From positions 62,001 through 126,000 of the forward strand of contig JAEZLR010000045.1 of assembly GCA_023415205.1 (NCBI GenBank): DNA of 64,000 nucleotides. The letters are read 5' to 3'. The number at the start of each line of letters is the position of its first letter. Position 1 is the first letter of the stretch. This document shows positions 34,102-43,843 of the stretch, piece after piece. The stretch comes from Bacillota bacterium. Lineage in GTDB: Bacteria; Bacillota; Clostridia; DSM-8532. The translations under genes and the position numbers were made by a program. The notes under the pieces are model-generated. The model saw only the letters and a program-made list of their open reading frames with translations. It searched no databases and had not been told where the DNA came from.

Positions 34102-37100
34102 ATGGCAAAAAAAATGAAGACTATGGATGGTAATACCGCGGCAGCTCACGTGGCCTATGCCTTTACAGAAGTTGCGGCTATTTACCCGATTACCCCATCC
34201 TCAACAATGGCTGAATCTACTGATGAGTGGGCAGCCCGTGGCCAAAAGAATATTTTCGGCCAACCTGTAAAGGTAGTGGAAATGCAGTCTGAAGCAGGCG
34301 CTGCCGGTGCAGTTCACGGCTCACTACAAGCCGGGGCTCTTACAACTACATACACAGCCTCCCAGGGCTTGCTGCTCATGATACCCAATATGTACAAGAT
34401 TGCTGGCGAGCTGCTTCCTGGTGTATTCCACGTTTCAGCGCGTGCTGTAGCTTCCCATGCTCTTTCCATATTCGGTGACCATTCAGACGTTATGGCTACA
34501 CGTCAGACCGGTTTTGCAATGCTTGCCGAGGGCAGTGTTCAGGAAGTTATGGACCTTTCAGGTGTCGCTCACCTTTCTGCCATTAAGGGTCGCATTCCCT
34601 TTGTGAACTTCTTCGATGGCTTCAGAACCTCTGCAGAAGTACAGAAAATTGAAGTACTCGATTATGCTGATCTGGAAAAAATGCTGGATTGGAAAGCTCT
34701 TGAGGAATTCAGAAATCGCGCATTGAGCCCTGAGCACCCTGTAACCCGTGGTACCGCTCAGAACCCCGATATCTTCTTCCAGGCAAGAGAATCCTGCAAT
34801 CCTTATTATGATGCCATTCCTGACATTGTTGCCGATTACATGAAGCAAATTTCCGATCTTACCGGCCGTGAATACAAGCCTTTCGATTACTATGGCGATC
34901 CTGATGCAGACCGCGTTATTATTGCCATGGGTTCCGCTACTGAAACCTGTGAAGAAGTTATAGACTACTTAAGGGCTAAGGGCGAGAAGGTCGGTGTTGT
35001 CAAGGTTCGCCTATACAGACCTTTCTCAGCTAAATATTTCTTCAATGTTATGCCCAAGTCGGTTAAGAAGATTGCCGTTCTTGACAGAACCAAAGAGCCC
35101 GGTGCTCTTGGTGAACCCCTTTACCTTGATGTCAAATCCCTCTACTATGATGTGGAGAAGAAGCCTGTTATCGTTGGCGGCCGCTATGGTCTTGGCTCCA
35201 AGGACGTTAAGCCCAATCAGATCCTTGCCGTTTTTGAAAACCTCAAGGCTGATGCTCCCAAAAATGGCTTTACCATTGGTATCGTAGACGACGTAACCAA
35301 TCTTTCACTGCCTGTTGGCGAAAGAATCGTTACTGAGGACAAGGGGGCTATCCGCTGCAAGTTCTGGGGTCTGGGTTCTGACGGTACAGTCGGCGCCAAT
35401 AAGAGTGCCATTAAGATCATCGGTGATATGACTGATCTTTATGCCCAGGGCTACTTCTCCTATGACTCCAAGAAATCCGGTGGTATTACCGTTTCTCACC
35501 TTCGCTTTGGTAAGGCAAAGATTCGTTCCACCTATCTCATCGACGAAGCGGACTATATCGCTTGCCACAATCAGTCCTATGTGGGTAAGTATGATCTCAT
35601 CGGCGGTCTTAAGAAGGGTGGAGACTTTGTGCTCAACTGTCAATGGACTGAGGCTGAGCTCGAAGAAAAGCTTCCTGCCGCACTGAAAAAGCAAATTGCC
35701 AATGACAATGTTAACTTCTATATTATCAACGCTACAGATATCGCACGTGAAATTGGTCTGGGCAACCGCATCAATATGATCATGCAATCTGCCTTCTTCA
35801 AGCTTGCCAAGGTTATTCCCATTGAGGATGCCGTCAAGTACCTGAAGGATTCTATTGTTAAGTCCTACGGCAAAAAGGGTCAGGCCATTCTCGATATGAA
35901 CTTTGCTGCTGTTGATAGAGGCATTGAATCCCTTGTAAAGGTTAATGTTCCTGAAAGCTGGAAGAACGCTGTTGATGCTGCTTCTGATTCTAAAGCAGAC
36001 GACAAGCCTGAGTATGTCACCAAGATTATGGAGCCTGTCAATGCTCAGCTCGGTGACAATCTCCCTGTCAGCACCTTTAAGGGCGTTGAAGACGGAACCT
36101 TCCCCATGGGCTCTTCCGCTTACGAAAAGCGCGGTATCGCCGTTACTGTTCCTGAGTGGCAGCCCCAGAACTGTATCCAATGTAATCAGTGCTCCTTTGT
36201 ATGTCCTCATGCTGTTATCCGTCCCTTCCTTCTGGATGCTGAGGAGAAGAAGAATGCACCGGATACCTTTACCACACTCCCCGCTTCAGGCCCTCAATTC
36301 AAGGGTTACGAATACAAGATTCAGGTCTCCACCCTTGACTGTACAGGCTGCGGTAACTGTGCCGATGTCTGCCCTGCCAAGGAGAAGGCTCTGATTATGA
36401 AGCCTCTGGAAACCCAGGAGAAGGAACAGGCTAACTGGGATTATGCCAGCAAGCATGTCACCTATAAAGATCATCTGGCTCCATTGACCAATGTTAAGAA
36501 CAGCCAGTTTGCACAGCCTCTCTTTGAATTCAGCGGTGCGTGTGCAGGTTGTGGTGAAACAGCCTACTTGAAGGTCATCACCCAGCTCTTCGGCGATCGT
36601 ATGATGATTGCCAACGCTACCGGTTGCTCCTCCATTTGGAGTGGTTCAGCACCTGCTACCGTATACACCACCAACAAGGAAGGCAAAGGGCCCGCATGGG
36701 CAAATTCCTTGTTCGAGGATAATGCAGAATATGGTCTGGGTATGTTCTTGGGCGTTAAGCAAATTCGTGAGAATATTGCCATGCAGCTTAACAACCTGAT
36801 GGCTCTGGACATTCCTCAAGACCTCAAGGCTGCTGCAGAAAGCTGGCTTGCTAGCATCGAAGATGCAGAAGGCTCCAAGAAGGCTTCCAAGGCCCTCGCA
36901 GAAGCACTTGACAAGTTAAGTGCAACCGGCGAGGCTGCAAAGATTGTTGAGGATCTCAACAAGAAGCGTGACTACTTCGTGAAGAAGTCCCAGTGGATCG
37001 TCGGTGGTGACGGATGGGCTTATGACATCGGTTACGGCGGACTTGACCACGTGCTGGCTTCCGGTGAAGATGTTAATGTTCTTGTGTTTGACACCGAGAT

Positions 37101-37632
37101 CTATTCCAATACCGGCGGTCAGGCCTCCAAGGCAACACCCACCGCTGCTGTGGCTAAGTTCGCAGCTTCCGGCAAGCGCATCAAGAAAAAGGATCTGGGT
37201 ATGATCGCTTCTACCTATGGCTATGTTTATGTGGCACAGGTTGCTATGGGCGCTAACATGAATCAGTTCATGAAGGCTATCCAGGAAGCCGAAGCTCATA
37301 AGGGTCCTTCCTTGATCATCTGTTACGCTCCTTGCGTCAACCATGGTATCAAGGGTGGTATGTCCAGAACCCAGACCAGAGAGAAGCAAGCTGTTGAATC
37401 CGGTTACTGGCATCTGTGGCGCTATGTGCCCGAGCTTAAGGCACAGGGCAAGAACCCCTTCGTGTTGGATTCCAAGGATCCTACCGGAAGCTTCCAGGAC
37501 TTCATCAACTCCGAAGTGCGTTACACCTCGTTGAAGCAGACCTTCCCCGAAGTTGCTGAAGAGCTCTTCAAGGCTGCCGAGGAGAATGCCAAGGAAAGAC
37601 TTGAGACCTATAAAAGAGCAGCTCAAGGATAA
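34102..37632 (+). CDS. nifJ: Pyruvate:ferredoxin (flavodoxin) oxidoreductase
   Basis: Oxidatively decarboxylates pyruvate to acetyl-CoA and reduces ferredoxin, the main pyruvate exit of clostridial fermentation. The single 1176-residue chain has the full domain order. First come the N-terminal pyrimidine domain (AYAFTEVAAIYPITPSS), the gamma and core domains, and two [4Fe-4S] ferredoxin motifs (CNQCSFVCPHAV; CTGCGNCADVCPAK). A further cluster ligand region (CAGCGETAYLK) is followed by the thiamine-diphosphate site GGDGWAYDIGYGG, then NTGGQASKATP. AAGGAGGG precedes ATG 34102. It has its own promoter and a very strong terminator, suggesting high expression. Codon use is biased to favoured codons. 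Confidence 0.98.
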   Translation: MAKKMKTMDGNTAAAHVAYAFTEVAAIYPITPSSTMAESTDEWAARGQKNIFGQPVKVVEMQSEAGAAGAVHGSLQAGALTTTYTASQGLLLMIPNMYKIAGELLPGVFHVSARAVASHALSIFGDHSDVMATRQTGFAMLAEGSVQEVMDLSGVAHLSAIKGRIPFVNFFDGFRTSAEVQKIEVLDYADLEKMLDWKALEEFRNRALSPEHPVTRGTAQNPDIFFQARESCNPYYDAIPDIVADYMKQISDLTGREYKPFDYYGDPDADRVIIAMGSATETCEEVIDYLRAKGEKVGVVKVRLYRPFSAKYFFNVMPKSVKKIAVLDRTKEPGALGEPLYLDVKSLYYDVEKKPVIVGGRYGLGSKDVKPNQILAVFENLKADAPKNGFTIGIVDDVTNLSLPVGERIVTEDKGAIRCKFWGLGSDGTVGANKSAIKIIGDMTDLYAQGYFSYDSKKSGGITVSHLRFGKAKIRSTYLIDEADYIACHNQSYVGKYDLIGGLKKGGDFVLNCQWTEAELEEKLPAALKKQIANDNVNFYIINATDIAREIGLGNRINMIMQSAFFKLAKVIPIEDAVKYLKDSIVKSYGKKGQAILDMNFAAVDRGIESLVKVNVPESWKNAVDAASDSKADDKPEYVTKIMEPVNAQLGDNLPVSTFKGVEDGTFPMGSSAYEKRGIAVTVPEWQPQNCIQCNQCSFVCPHAVIRPFLLDAEEKKNAPDTFTTLPASGPQFKGYEYKIQVSTLDCTGCGNCADVCPAKEKALIMKPLETQEKEQANWDYASKHVTYKDHLAPLTNVKNSQFAQPLFEFSGACAGCGETAYLKVITQLFGDRMMIANATGCSSIWSGSAPATVYTTNKEGKGPAWANSLFEDNAEYGLGMFLGVKQIRENIAMQLNNLMALDIPQDLKAAAESWLASIEDAEGSKKASKALAEALDKLSATGEAAKIVEDLNKKRDYFVKKSQWIVGGDGWAYDIGYGGLDHVLASGEDVNVLVFDTEIYSNTGGQASKATPTAAVAKFAASGKRIKKKDLGMIASTYGYVYVAQVAMGANMNQFMKAIQEAEAHKGPSLIICYAPCVNHGIKGGMSRTQTREKQAVESGYWHLWRYVPELKAQGKNPFVLDSKDPTGSFQDFINSEVRYTSLKQTFPEVAEELFKAAEENAKERLETYKRAAQG

Positions 37633-37655
37633 TTATTGGTACTTAAATTAACATG

Positions 37656-37683
37656 ACGAGGGGGCTAAGGCCCCCTCGTTTTA
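37656..37683 (+). terminator. Intrinsic terminator of nifJ
   Basis: ACGAGGGGGC (37656-37665) pairs with GCCCCCTCGT (37670-37679), 10 bp with loop TAAG, then TTTT. Confidence 0.95.
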
Positions 37684-37713
37684 TACTGAATATCATATTA
37701 AGTTGTTACGGAT

Positions 37714-37747
37714 GGGCAACTCTGAGGCATATGTCTCAGGGTTGCCT
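37714..37747. other. Perfect 12-bp hairpin in the nifJ-downstream region
   Basis: GGCAACTCTGAG (37715-37726) pairs with CTCAGGGTTGCC (37735-37746) with one T-G pair and an 8-base loop. No T tract follows, so it is not an ordinary terminator, and nifJ already has one. It lies about 120 bases before the protease gene; it could be a small RNA end, an RNA stability element or part of that gene's upstream region. Confidence 0.5.
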
Positions 37748-37868
37748 ATATTTATATTAAAAATAAGAAATTAAAAAGTATACAAAAATAAATAAAAAGA
37801 AGATAAAATTGTAAAAGAATGATATAATCGTAAGATGTCTTTATTTTATTGAGGAAAGGTTAAATCCT

Positions 37869-39662
37869 ATGAAAAACTATGGAAAGTCAATGAGAAAAGC
37901 CCTGGCTCTAGTGCTCGTTTTAGTCCTCACTTTTGCCAATGTTACGGTTGCCTCAGCAGCAGGAAAAAACATCAGTGTTAAAGTTAATCCCGTATCTGTG
38001 GTCATCAACTTAAAGCCTGTGAAGGTCGATAGTTTTGAATATGGTGGAAGGTACTATATTCAAATGCAAGATGTCTGTAGCTATCTTGGAATTGATTATT
38101 CCTATGTCGCAAAGGCAAAAACTGTATCGGTAAACAACCTAAAGCCGGTAAATCCAGTTAGTCCAGGTAAGGCTCTATTCGCTAATGATAAGCCCCTGAC
38201 CCTCAAGAAATTGTCCGTCGTTGAAAGTCCATTAACCATTAAAATTAATAGTAAGGCAGTAAAGATACAGCATTTTCAAATTAGTGGCAATGTATATTTT
38301 AGTGCCAGGGATATAGCGACTCATTTGGATAGAAATTTCGCAATAGATACCAGTACCCAGACCCTCAGTATTACCGATAAGGCGCCTACTAAACCTGTCC
38401 TTAAACCCTCAACAACAGAAAAAACCGAAAAGGATGTCTTGGTCACGATTGATAATTGGGGGAGTGCTATAAAAAAAGAATACAAAATCAATGATGGGGA
38501 TTGGCAGCCATACAGCGCTCCTGTAGCCATGACTAATAATGGAACTATATATGCCAGAGGCACTAATGGCGCCAATGTTCTATCCGAAGTTGCCTCCCTT
38601 GAATTAAGAAATATCCATAAGCTTATGAAAAAAGTGGATGTCTCGAAATTGAACAAGTGGGCCGTACAGATCTATACCTGTGATATTAACGGAGAGATTA
38701 TAGGGTATGGAAGTGGGTTTATTGTTTCTTCTGATGGGAAAATAGTGACCAACTTTCACGTTGTGGATATGATGCCTATCATAAAGGTCGTCACTTCAGA
38801 TGGTAAATTATATGATGTGATCGGAATTACAGCATACGATGCAAAAAATGATATGGCTGTTTTAAAAATCAATGCACAGAACCTTCCTGTTGCCATTCTA
38901 GGGGATTCAAACGATGTTGTCTTGGGAGAGGAGGTTGTTACCTTTGGATATCCCTTAGGAAAAGGCCTATCCGTTACCTTTGGTAATGTTAGCAGTCTGA
39001 ATGCGACACCCGCATATTATCGGAACAGTACCCACGATATTCAGATATCTGCCCCCATATCTCATGGAAACAGCGGCGGTCCCCTCCTTAACATGTATGG
39101 TGAGGTAGTGGGTATCAACTATTTATCTACCATCAATGCACAGAATATGAATTATGCTATACCTATCAATGAGGTCAAGCCGCTATTAGCTTCTAACACC
39201 GTCAAAACCATTCCTTCTGTTATAAAGGAATCCCATCCAGCTATGAGTGAGATGGAATATGAGTACTACCTCTATTGTAATTACCCTGCCTATAAAACGG
39301 GTGACTATGTTTTTAATTTCTCTAATATCTTCTTAAGTAGGGATGCCCAATATCCTGATGACTTATATGTTGAGCTACATTTGGGGGCAGTAGAGTATAG
39401 TGAAGTACTCATGGCTGAATTTGAAGGAAATAGAACCATAGTCGAGAAATGGGTTGATGATATCTATCAGAAGGTCAAAGCCCAATTCCCTAATAAAAAT
39501 GTTTATGTGGGTGTCTTTTTAAATCAGTCTTTCTCTTTACTTCCGCAAGGATATACCAGTCAGGAGGTTTACTATAATAAAGAAACCAATAGTTATGACG
39601 TCTTTAGGGTTAAGCTCTGGTATGGATATGAAAACAATCAATTATTTTTAAGATGGTTCTAA
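37869..39662 (+). CDS. Secreted S1C (HtrA-like) serine protease with N-terminal stalk domains
   Basis: A 597-residue exported protein. The signal peptide (1-30) ends near A-S-A-A. Residues 35-170 contain two copper-amine-oxidase-N/stalk-like units (YIQMQDVCSYLGIDYSYV; YFSARDIATHLDRNFAID), common in clostridial wall proteins. A trypsin-like domain follows, with His297 in TNFHVVD, Asp328 in KNDMAVLKI and Ser402 in ISHGNSGGPLLN. No PDZ domain is seen; instead there is a C-terminal domain of about 160 residues that I do not recognise. GAGGAAAGG precedes the ATG. A TATAAT at 37823-37828 may be the -10. The next gene, a secreted TPR protein, follows by 17 bases. The region is AT-rich. Confidence 0.85.
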   Translation: MKNYGKSMRKALALVLVLVLTFANVTVASAAGKNISVKVNPVSVVINLKPVKVDSFEYGGRYYIQMQDVCSYLGIDYSYVAKAKTVSVNNLKPVNPVSPGKALFANDKPLTLKKLSVVESPLTIKINSKAVKIQHFQISGNVYFSARDIATHLDRNFAIDTSTQTLSITDKAPTKPVLKPSTTEKTEKDVLVTIDNWGSAIKKEYKINDGDWQPYSAPVAMTNNGTIYARGTNGANVLSEVASLELRNIHKLMKKVDVSKLNKWAVQIYTCDINGEIIGYGSGFIVSSDGKIVTNFHVVDMMPIIKVVTSDGKLYDVIGITAYDAKNDMAVLKINAQNLPVAILGDSNDVVLGEEVVTFGYPLGKGLSVTFGNVSSLNATPAYYRNSTHDIQISAPISHGNSGGPLLNMYGEVVGINYLSTINAQNMNYAIPINEVKPLLASNTVKTIPSVIKESHPAMSEMEYEYYLYCNYPAYKTGDYVFNFSNIFLSRDAQYPDDLYVELHLGAVEYSEVLMAEFEGNRTIVEKWVDDIYQKVKAQFPNKNVYVGVFLNQSFSLLPQGYTSQEVYYNKETNSYDVFRVKLWYGYENNQLFLRWF

Positions 39663-39679
39663 AAAGGAGGAACCCGTTA

Positions 39680-40759
39680 ATGAATAAAGTAAGATTGATT
39701 TTGGCTTTAACGCTTATTTTATCCCTCTTGTTTTCCATAACTTCTTATGCAGCAAATCCAATAACAGCCAGAGATTATATTAATCTGGGTCTGGAAGCTT
39801 TTCGTGAGGAAAAATATGACGAGGCTATCAAGTATTTTGATGATGCGATTAAGCTTGATCCTAAGCTTAACGAAGCTTATATGTATAAGGCAGAAGTCTT
39901 AAACCAGCTTAAGAAGTACGAAGAAGGGCTAAAGTGTATAGAATTGGCTATAACGGCCAACCCAAATATTATAGAGAATTATCTGGAAAAGGGAACGTTC
40001 CTTTTTGAGCTCAATAGGTATGAAGAAGCTATAGAAGCCTTTAAAAAGGGTTTGGAAGGAGATTCCCAGGACCCTGCTTATGCTACAGATGCCTATTATT
40101 TGATGGCCCAAGCCTACCTCTTCTTGAAAGACACAGAGAATTGCCTGCTTACACTCAGGCGTGGTGCATTTTTAGACCCTGAATTTAAAGAGTATATAAG
40201 TATATGTGAAGAGTTTTCAAGCCTTGCAACAAACAGAAGCTTCATTGAATTCATGAATGATGAAAGGGAGACAATCCGTGGAGATTTTTATTCTGCAGAT
40301 TTTCTTTATGAGGATTTCTTTAAGGATGTTGCCTTCCTTGATGCCTCCAAGCATATGCTTGACTCGGAAAAGCAGGAGATAACGTCGTTTAACTCTAAAT
40401 TTAGCTCAAATATCACTGCGGGCAATATATATAATGCAGCTACAGCAAAGTCCTATGGCCTATCTGAGTTATGTCCCAATAAAGAAGTTATCATAGCCAT
40501 AGGGAGATTTATTAAAAAGATGTCATTGATTGGCATTAGAGGAACCTATACCCCTCAAAAATTTGAGATCCTCTATACTGGAAAGATTGATGGGCAGCTT
40601 AAGGCGGCAATTGTTTATGAAAAAGGTAGCCTGTCCTTTGCGGGTTTGAGTTCTTCAGAAAGCCAAGACTACTATGTATATATCAAAAACAATGGAGTTT
40701 GGGAGTTATATACAAGCCTAGCTTATATGGATCAAAATCAAGTGAATATCTTTAGGTAG
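39680..40759 (+). CDS. Secreted TPR-repeat protein
   Basis: About 359 residues with a signal peptide (RLILALTLILSLLFSITSYA, cleavage near S-Y-A-A). Three to four TPR repeats follow (residues 33-160: NLGLEAFREEKYDEAIKYFD and KCIELAITANPNIIENYLEK). An unrecognised C-terminal domain (about 190-359) shows Tyr-rich beta segments near the end. ATG 39680 has AAAGGAGG nine bases upstream; the earlier in-frame ATG at 39653 lies inside the protease gene and has no site. It is probably cotranscribed with the protease. The function is unknown; a protein-protein scaffold outside the membrane is inferred. Confidence 0.82.
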   Translation: MNKVRLILALTLILSLLFSITSYAANPITARDYINLGLEAFREEKYDEAIKYFDDAIKLDPKLNEAYMYKAEVLNQLKKYEEGLKCIELAITANPNIIENYLEKGTFLFELNRYEEAIEAFKKGLEGDSQDPAYATDAYYLMAQAYLFLKDTENCLLTLRRGAFLDPEFKEYISICEEFSSLATNRSFIEFMNDERETIRGDFYSADFLYEDFFKDVAFLDASKHMLDSEKQEITSFNSKFSSNITAGNIYNAATAKSYGLSELCPNKEVIIAIGRFIKKMSLIGIRGTYTPQKFEILYTGKIDGQLKAAIVYEKGSLSFAGLSSSESQDYYVYIKNNGVWELYTSLAYMDQNQVNIFR

Positions 40760-41370
40760 TGTGAAAGTAATACCCTTCGCAGATGGCTGGCAGACAATTG
40801 AGACTCCTTGACATTTGCCAGAAGGGACACCCCAATATAATAAGCTGTATAAGCTCCTGGATTCCTTCAAAAATAATAAAGAATATCAGCGTTTGTTTAT
40901 TGAGTAAATAACACATAGGAGGATGTCTTTAACGGCATCCTCCGGTTGTTTTACAAACTATAGCCAATGACACAAATTATACACGTGAAGATTATGCTAG
41001 TGCATTAGGGAAGTATACAGTGGGTAGTTCTACTGATTGGGGTATTCTTAATAATCTTCCATGGTATGATTATTTGTGGCCATGGAATTGGGCTTAATAA
41101 TTTTTAGAGGAGTTGGGCTGTTCCGCTATAATCTTTCCAGATATATTAAGCAACATGGAGTGGAGAATCTAACTCTATCAATTTACTATTCAGGTCCTTT
41201 TACTCTTACTCCATATCCACCAAGTGTTGATGAATTAAAATGGACTCGAGGTTGAAGGGGATGACATCTTCTATAAAGTCATAATACCATTTCTACCCGA
41301 TGATATGGTTGAGTATTTGAAAACATATGCAAATAATAAAAAATAAAGAGGTAACAGATACTTCAATTAA
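40760..41370 (+). other. Decayed coding region with several broken reading frames
   Basis: After the TPR gene no intact gene is seen for over 700 bases. One open fragment without a start (40812-40907) ends NKEYQRLFIE. A hairpin GGAGGATG (40918-40925) with CATCCTCC (40936-40943), then GGTTGTTTTA, is terminator-like. A second startless fragment (40933-41097) contains NDTNYTREDYASALGKYT and ends WPWNWA. A third, frameshifted fragment is listed separately. All are AT-rich like the two secreted-protein genes upstream. I do not recognise the parent families; the block looks like accessory genes in decay. Confidence 0.55.
41082..41346 (+). pseudogene. Frameshifted small gene remnant, family unknown
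   Basis: From ATG 41082 the frame reads MELGLIIFRGVGLFRYNL and continues through SIYYSGPFTLTPYPPSVDEL to a stop at 41253-41255. Removing one A from the AAAA run at 41237-41240 joins it to a second frame (GLEVEGDDIFYKVIIPFLPD) that ends at 41346, giving about 87 residues. There is no ribosome site, and the start overlaps the end of the previous fragment, so the N-terminus is also probably lost. Treating it as a remnant is an inference from the frame break and context. Confidence 0.5.
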
Positions 41371-41417
41371 AAAAAAAAGACAAAGAACCCATGAGAAGTA
41401 CTACTTCACATGGGTTC
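41371..41417 (-). terminator. Long intrinsic terminator of topB
   Basis: On the minus strand GAACCCATG and CATGGGTTC form 9 bp; after one mismatch the stem continues with GAAGT/ACTTC. It is followed by TTTGTC and ten T residues. It lies about 90 bases past the topB stop. Confidence 0.85.
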
Positions 41418-41507
41418 ACTAATGATGATATTCATAACTCAACTCATTAAGCTCTAAGAAAAAGTGTGAGATATAACAATCTTTGATGTTTAATCGAACT
41501 CCTAGTC

Positions 41508-43679
41508 CTACTGCTTCTTAAGCTTGGCCAATGCCTCTGCCAGAGCAGAATTGATGGAGGTATCACTGTCCTGCTTGCGTAAGAACTGAGTGACTTCCTT
41601 TTTATTAACGGTTTCAGTCTTGCGCTTCTTAAAGGCTGACAGCTTCTCTCGATAGCCGCAGGCACAGAAGAAGGACTTATCCTCACCCTCGCCGCGAATC
41701 TCCATGGCTTTATGGCATTCGGGACACCTGGCATTGGAGGTTTGCGATACATTCTTGCGGAAACCGCATTCCCTGTCGGGGCATACCAGCATCTTTCCTC
41801 TTTTTCCGTTAACCTCAAGGAGGAACTTGCCGCATTGGCACCGTTCGCGGGTCATGTTCTCATGCTTATAGACATGGCTGCTGGCGATGACCGCTCCCAC
41901 CAGGTGCACCGCATAATCCTTCATATTCGCCACAAAGGCCCTGGAGTCTGTCTGACCCTTGCTAATCAAAGAGAGCTGCTGCTCCCATTTTGCCGTAAGC
42001 TCGGGGGATTTGAGGTCGGGGGGGACAAGTTCGATTAACTGGATACCTTTGGAGGTGGGGACAATCTCCTTGCCCCTTCTTTCCACATAGAAGCTGTCAA
42101 AGAGCTTTTCAATGATATCGGCTCGGGTGGCGGGCGTCCCCAATCCGCTGGTGCCTTGGATAACCTCTTTGAGAACCTTATTCTCCATATACTTCCCAGG
42201 ATGCTCCATAGCCGATAGCAGCGTCGCCTCGGTGAAGCGTGGTGGTGGTGAGGTCTTTCCATTGATCATTTTCACAGATAAAACAGGCTCCTTCTGACCC
42301 TTGGTAAGGGAGGGAAGGGTTTGATGATCATCCGTCTCATCACCTTCATCATCATCTGCGCCAGAATCGTTAGAATAAATATCCTTCCAGCCTAGAGAGG
42401 AGATGATGCGTCCCTTGGCTGTAAAGATTTCTCCCGCAATGTCCACTTTCACGGTGGTCTGTTCATACTCAAAGGCCGGGCTTAAGACAGCCAGGAAGCG
42501 CTTGACAATGAGGTCATAGATATGGCGCTCTTCATTTGTCAGGCTAGACAAATCCACATATTGTTCTGTAGGAATAATGGCATGGTGATCGGTGACCTTG
42601 CTGTTGTCGACCAAGCGCTTGGTGGGCGTAACCCTATTTCGTATCAAGCCTTGAGCACTTTTCATATAGGGGCCTACCGCTATGCTTTTCAGCCTGTCAA
42701 TAAGTGTGGGAACCATATCGTCGGTGATATAGCGGGAATCCGTGCGAGGGTAGGTCACTAGCTTGTGGCTTTCGTATAAACGCTGCATCAGGGACAGGGT
42801 CTTTTTGGCCGAATAACCATACTTTCGATTGGCATCTCTCTGGAGCTCCGTCAGGTCGTAGGCCAAGGGAGGAAGCTCCTTTTTGGCTTCTTTGATGACT
42901 TCTGTAACGGTTCCGGTTTGTCCTGCCGCGCGTGCGACAATGGCCTCGGCCTTGGCTTTATCAGATAGGCGTGTCTGTCCGGTTTTCCTGTCCTGCCAGA
43001 GGACCTGAAAGTCCTTAAATCCGGCGCGTATCGTCCAATAATCCTTTGGGATGAAACGTCGGATCTCATTATCCCTTTCAACGATCATGGCCAAGGTAGG
43101 AGTTTGAACCCTTCCGGCTGAAAGCTGGGCATTATATTTGCAGGTTAGGGCTCGGGTTACATTAAGACCGATAAGCCAATCTGCTTCAGCTCGGCTTTGG
43201 GCGGACAGGTATAGATTGTCATAGGCCTTGGAGGGCTTGAGGTTTTGAAACCCTTCTCTGATGGCCTTGTCGGTTTGGGAGGAAATCCATAACCGCCGAA
43301 TGGGCTTTCTGAAGCCCGCTTTTTCTATAATCCAACGGGCGACCAGCTCGCCTTCCCGCCCCGAGTCCGTGGCTATGACCAATTCGCTGACATCGTCCCT
43401 GTGAAGGAGCCCCCTGACAATGCCAAACTGCCTCGCGGTTTCCTTGATGACGACTAGCTCCATTTTTTTTGGCAGCATGGGGAGGTCCTCAAGATTCCAG
43501 GTTTTATATTTTTGGTGATATATCTCCGGGTCGGCCAGTGTCACCAGATGACCCAGAGCCCAGGTGACAATATAGCGGGCCCCCTGGATATAGCCGTTGT
43601 TGTTTTGGGTGCACTGAAGCACCTTGGCAATATCTTTAGCGACCGAGGGTTTCTCGGCCAATACAATGATCTTACTCAT
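41508..43679 (-). CDS. topB: DNA topoisomerase III
   Basis: A type IA topoisomerase that decatenates and relaxes negatively supercoiled DNA. The 723 residues are typical of Bacillota TopB. The TOPRIM domain shows EKPSVAKDIAKVL and TDSGREGELVARWI, and the active-site Tyr310 is in LVTYPRTDSRYI. A C-terminal cysteine-rich zinc-ribbon region (CQCGKFLLEV, CPDRECGF, CPECHKAM, CACGYREK) follows. ATG 43679 has AAAGG nearby. On the minus strand a TATAAT is present near 43720, but no -35 fits. The gene stands alone; topB is often carried on integrative elements, but no integration genes are seen here. Confidence 0.95.
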   Translation of the reverse strand: MSKIIVLAEKPSVAKDIAKVLQCTQNNNGYIQGARYIVTWALGHLVTLADPEIYHQKYKTWNLEDLPMLPKKMELVVIKETARQFGIVRGLLHRDDVSELVIATDSGREGELVARWIIEKAGFRKPIRRLWISSQTDKAIREGFQNLKPSKAYDNLYLSAQSRAEADWLIGLNVTRALTCKYNAQLSAGRVQTPTLAMIVERDNEIRRFIPKDYWTIRAGFKDFQVLWQDRKTGQTRLSDKAKAEAIVARAAGQTGTVTEVIKEAKKELPPLAYDLTELQRDANRKYGYSAKKTLSLMQRLYESHKLVTYPRTDSRYITDDMVPTLIDRLKSIAVGPYMKSAQGLIRNRVTPTKRLVDNSKVTDHHAIIPTEQYVDLSSLTNEERHIYDLIVKRFLAVLSPAFEYEQTTVKVDIAGEIFTAKGRIISSLGWKDIYSNDSGADDDEGDETDDHQTLPSLTKGQKEPVLSVKMINGKTSPPPRFTEATLLSAMEHPGKYMENKVLKEVIQGTSGLGTPATRADIIEKLFDSFYVERRGKEIVPTSKGIQLIELVPPDLKSPELTAKWEQQLSLISKGQTDSRAFVANMKDYAVHLVGAVIASSHVYKHENMTRERCQCGKFLLEVNGKRGKMLVCPDRECGFRKNVSQTSNARCPECHKAMEIRGEGEDKSFFCACGYREKLSAFKKRKTETVNKKEVTQFLRKQDSDTSINSALAEALAKLKKQ

Positions 43680-43843
43680 AGTGTACCTTTCTTAAATAAC
43701 AAGTGTCTTTCTATTATACACTATATCAGGCGGTCAAACCGCAAGTTTTCGCCATAATTTGAGTTATGCTCTACCTGGATCAGACTTTTTTCCATGAGAA
43801 GGGTATTCTTTAAATAAACCTCTCTTTTAGTTCGGAGGGTACG

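Noticed and set aside
35305..36210. 301-residue open frame on the minus strand inside nifJ
   Set aside because: Shadow frame produced by the strong codon bias of nifJ; no start signal and no recognisable domain.
43700..43745. Promoter for topB
   Set aside because: TATAAT is present on the minus strand, but the nearby TTGACC/TTGCGG candidates are at wrong spacing (13 or 20 bases).
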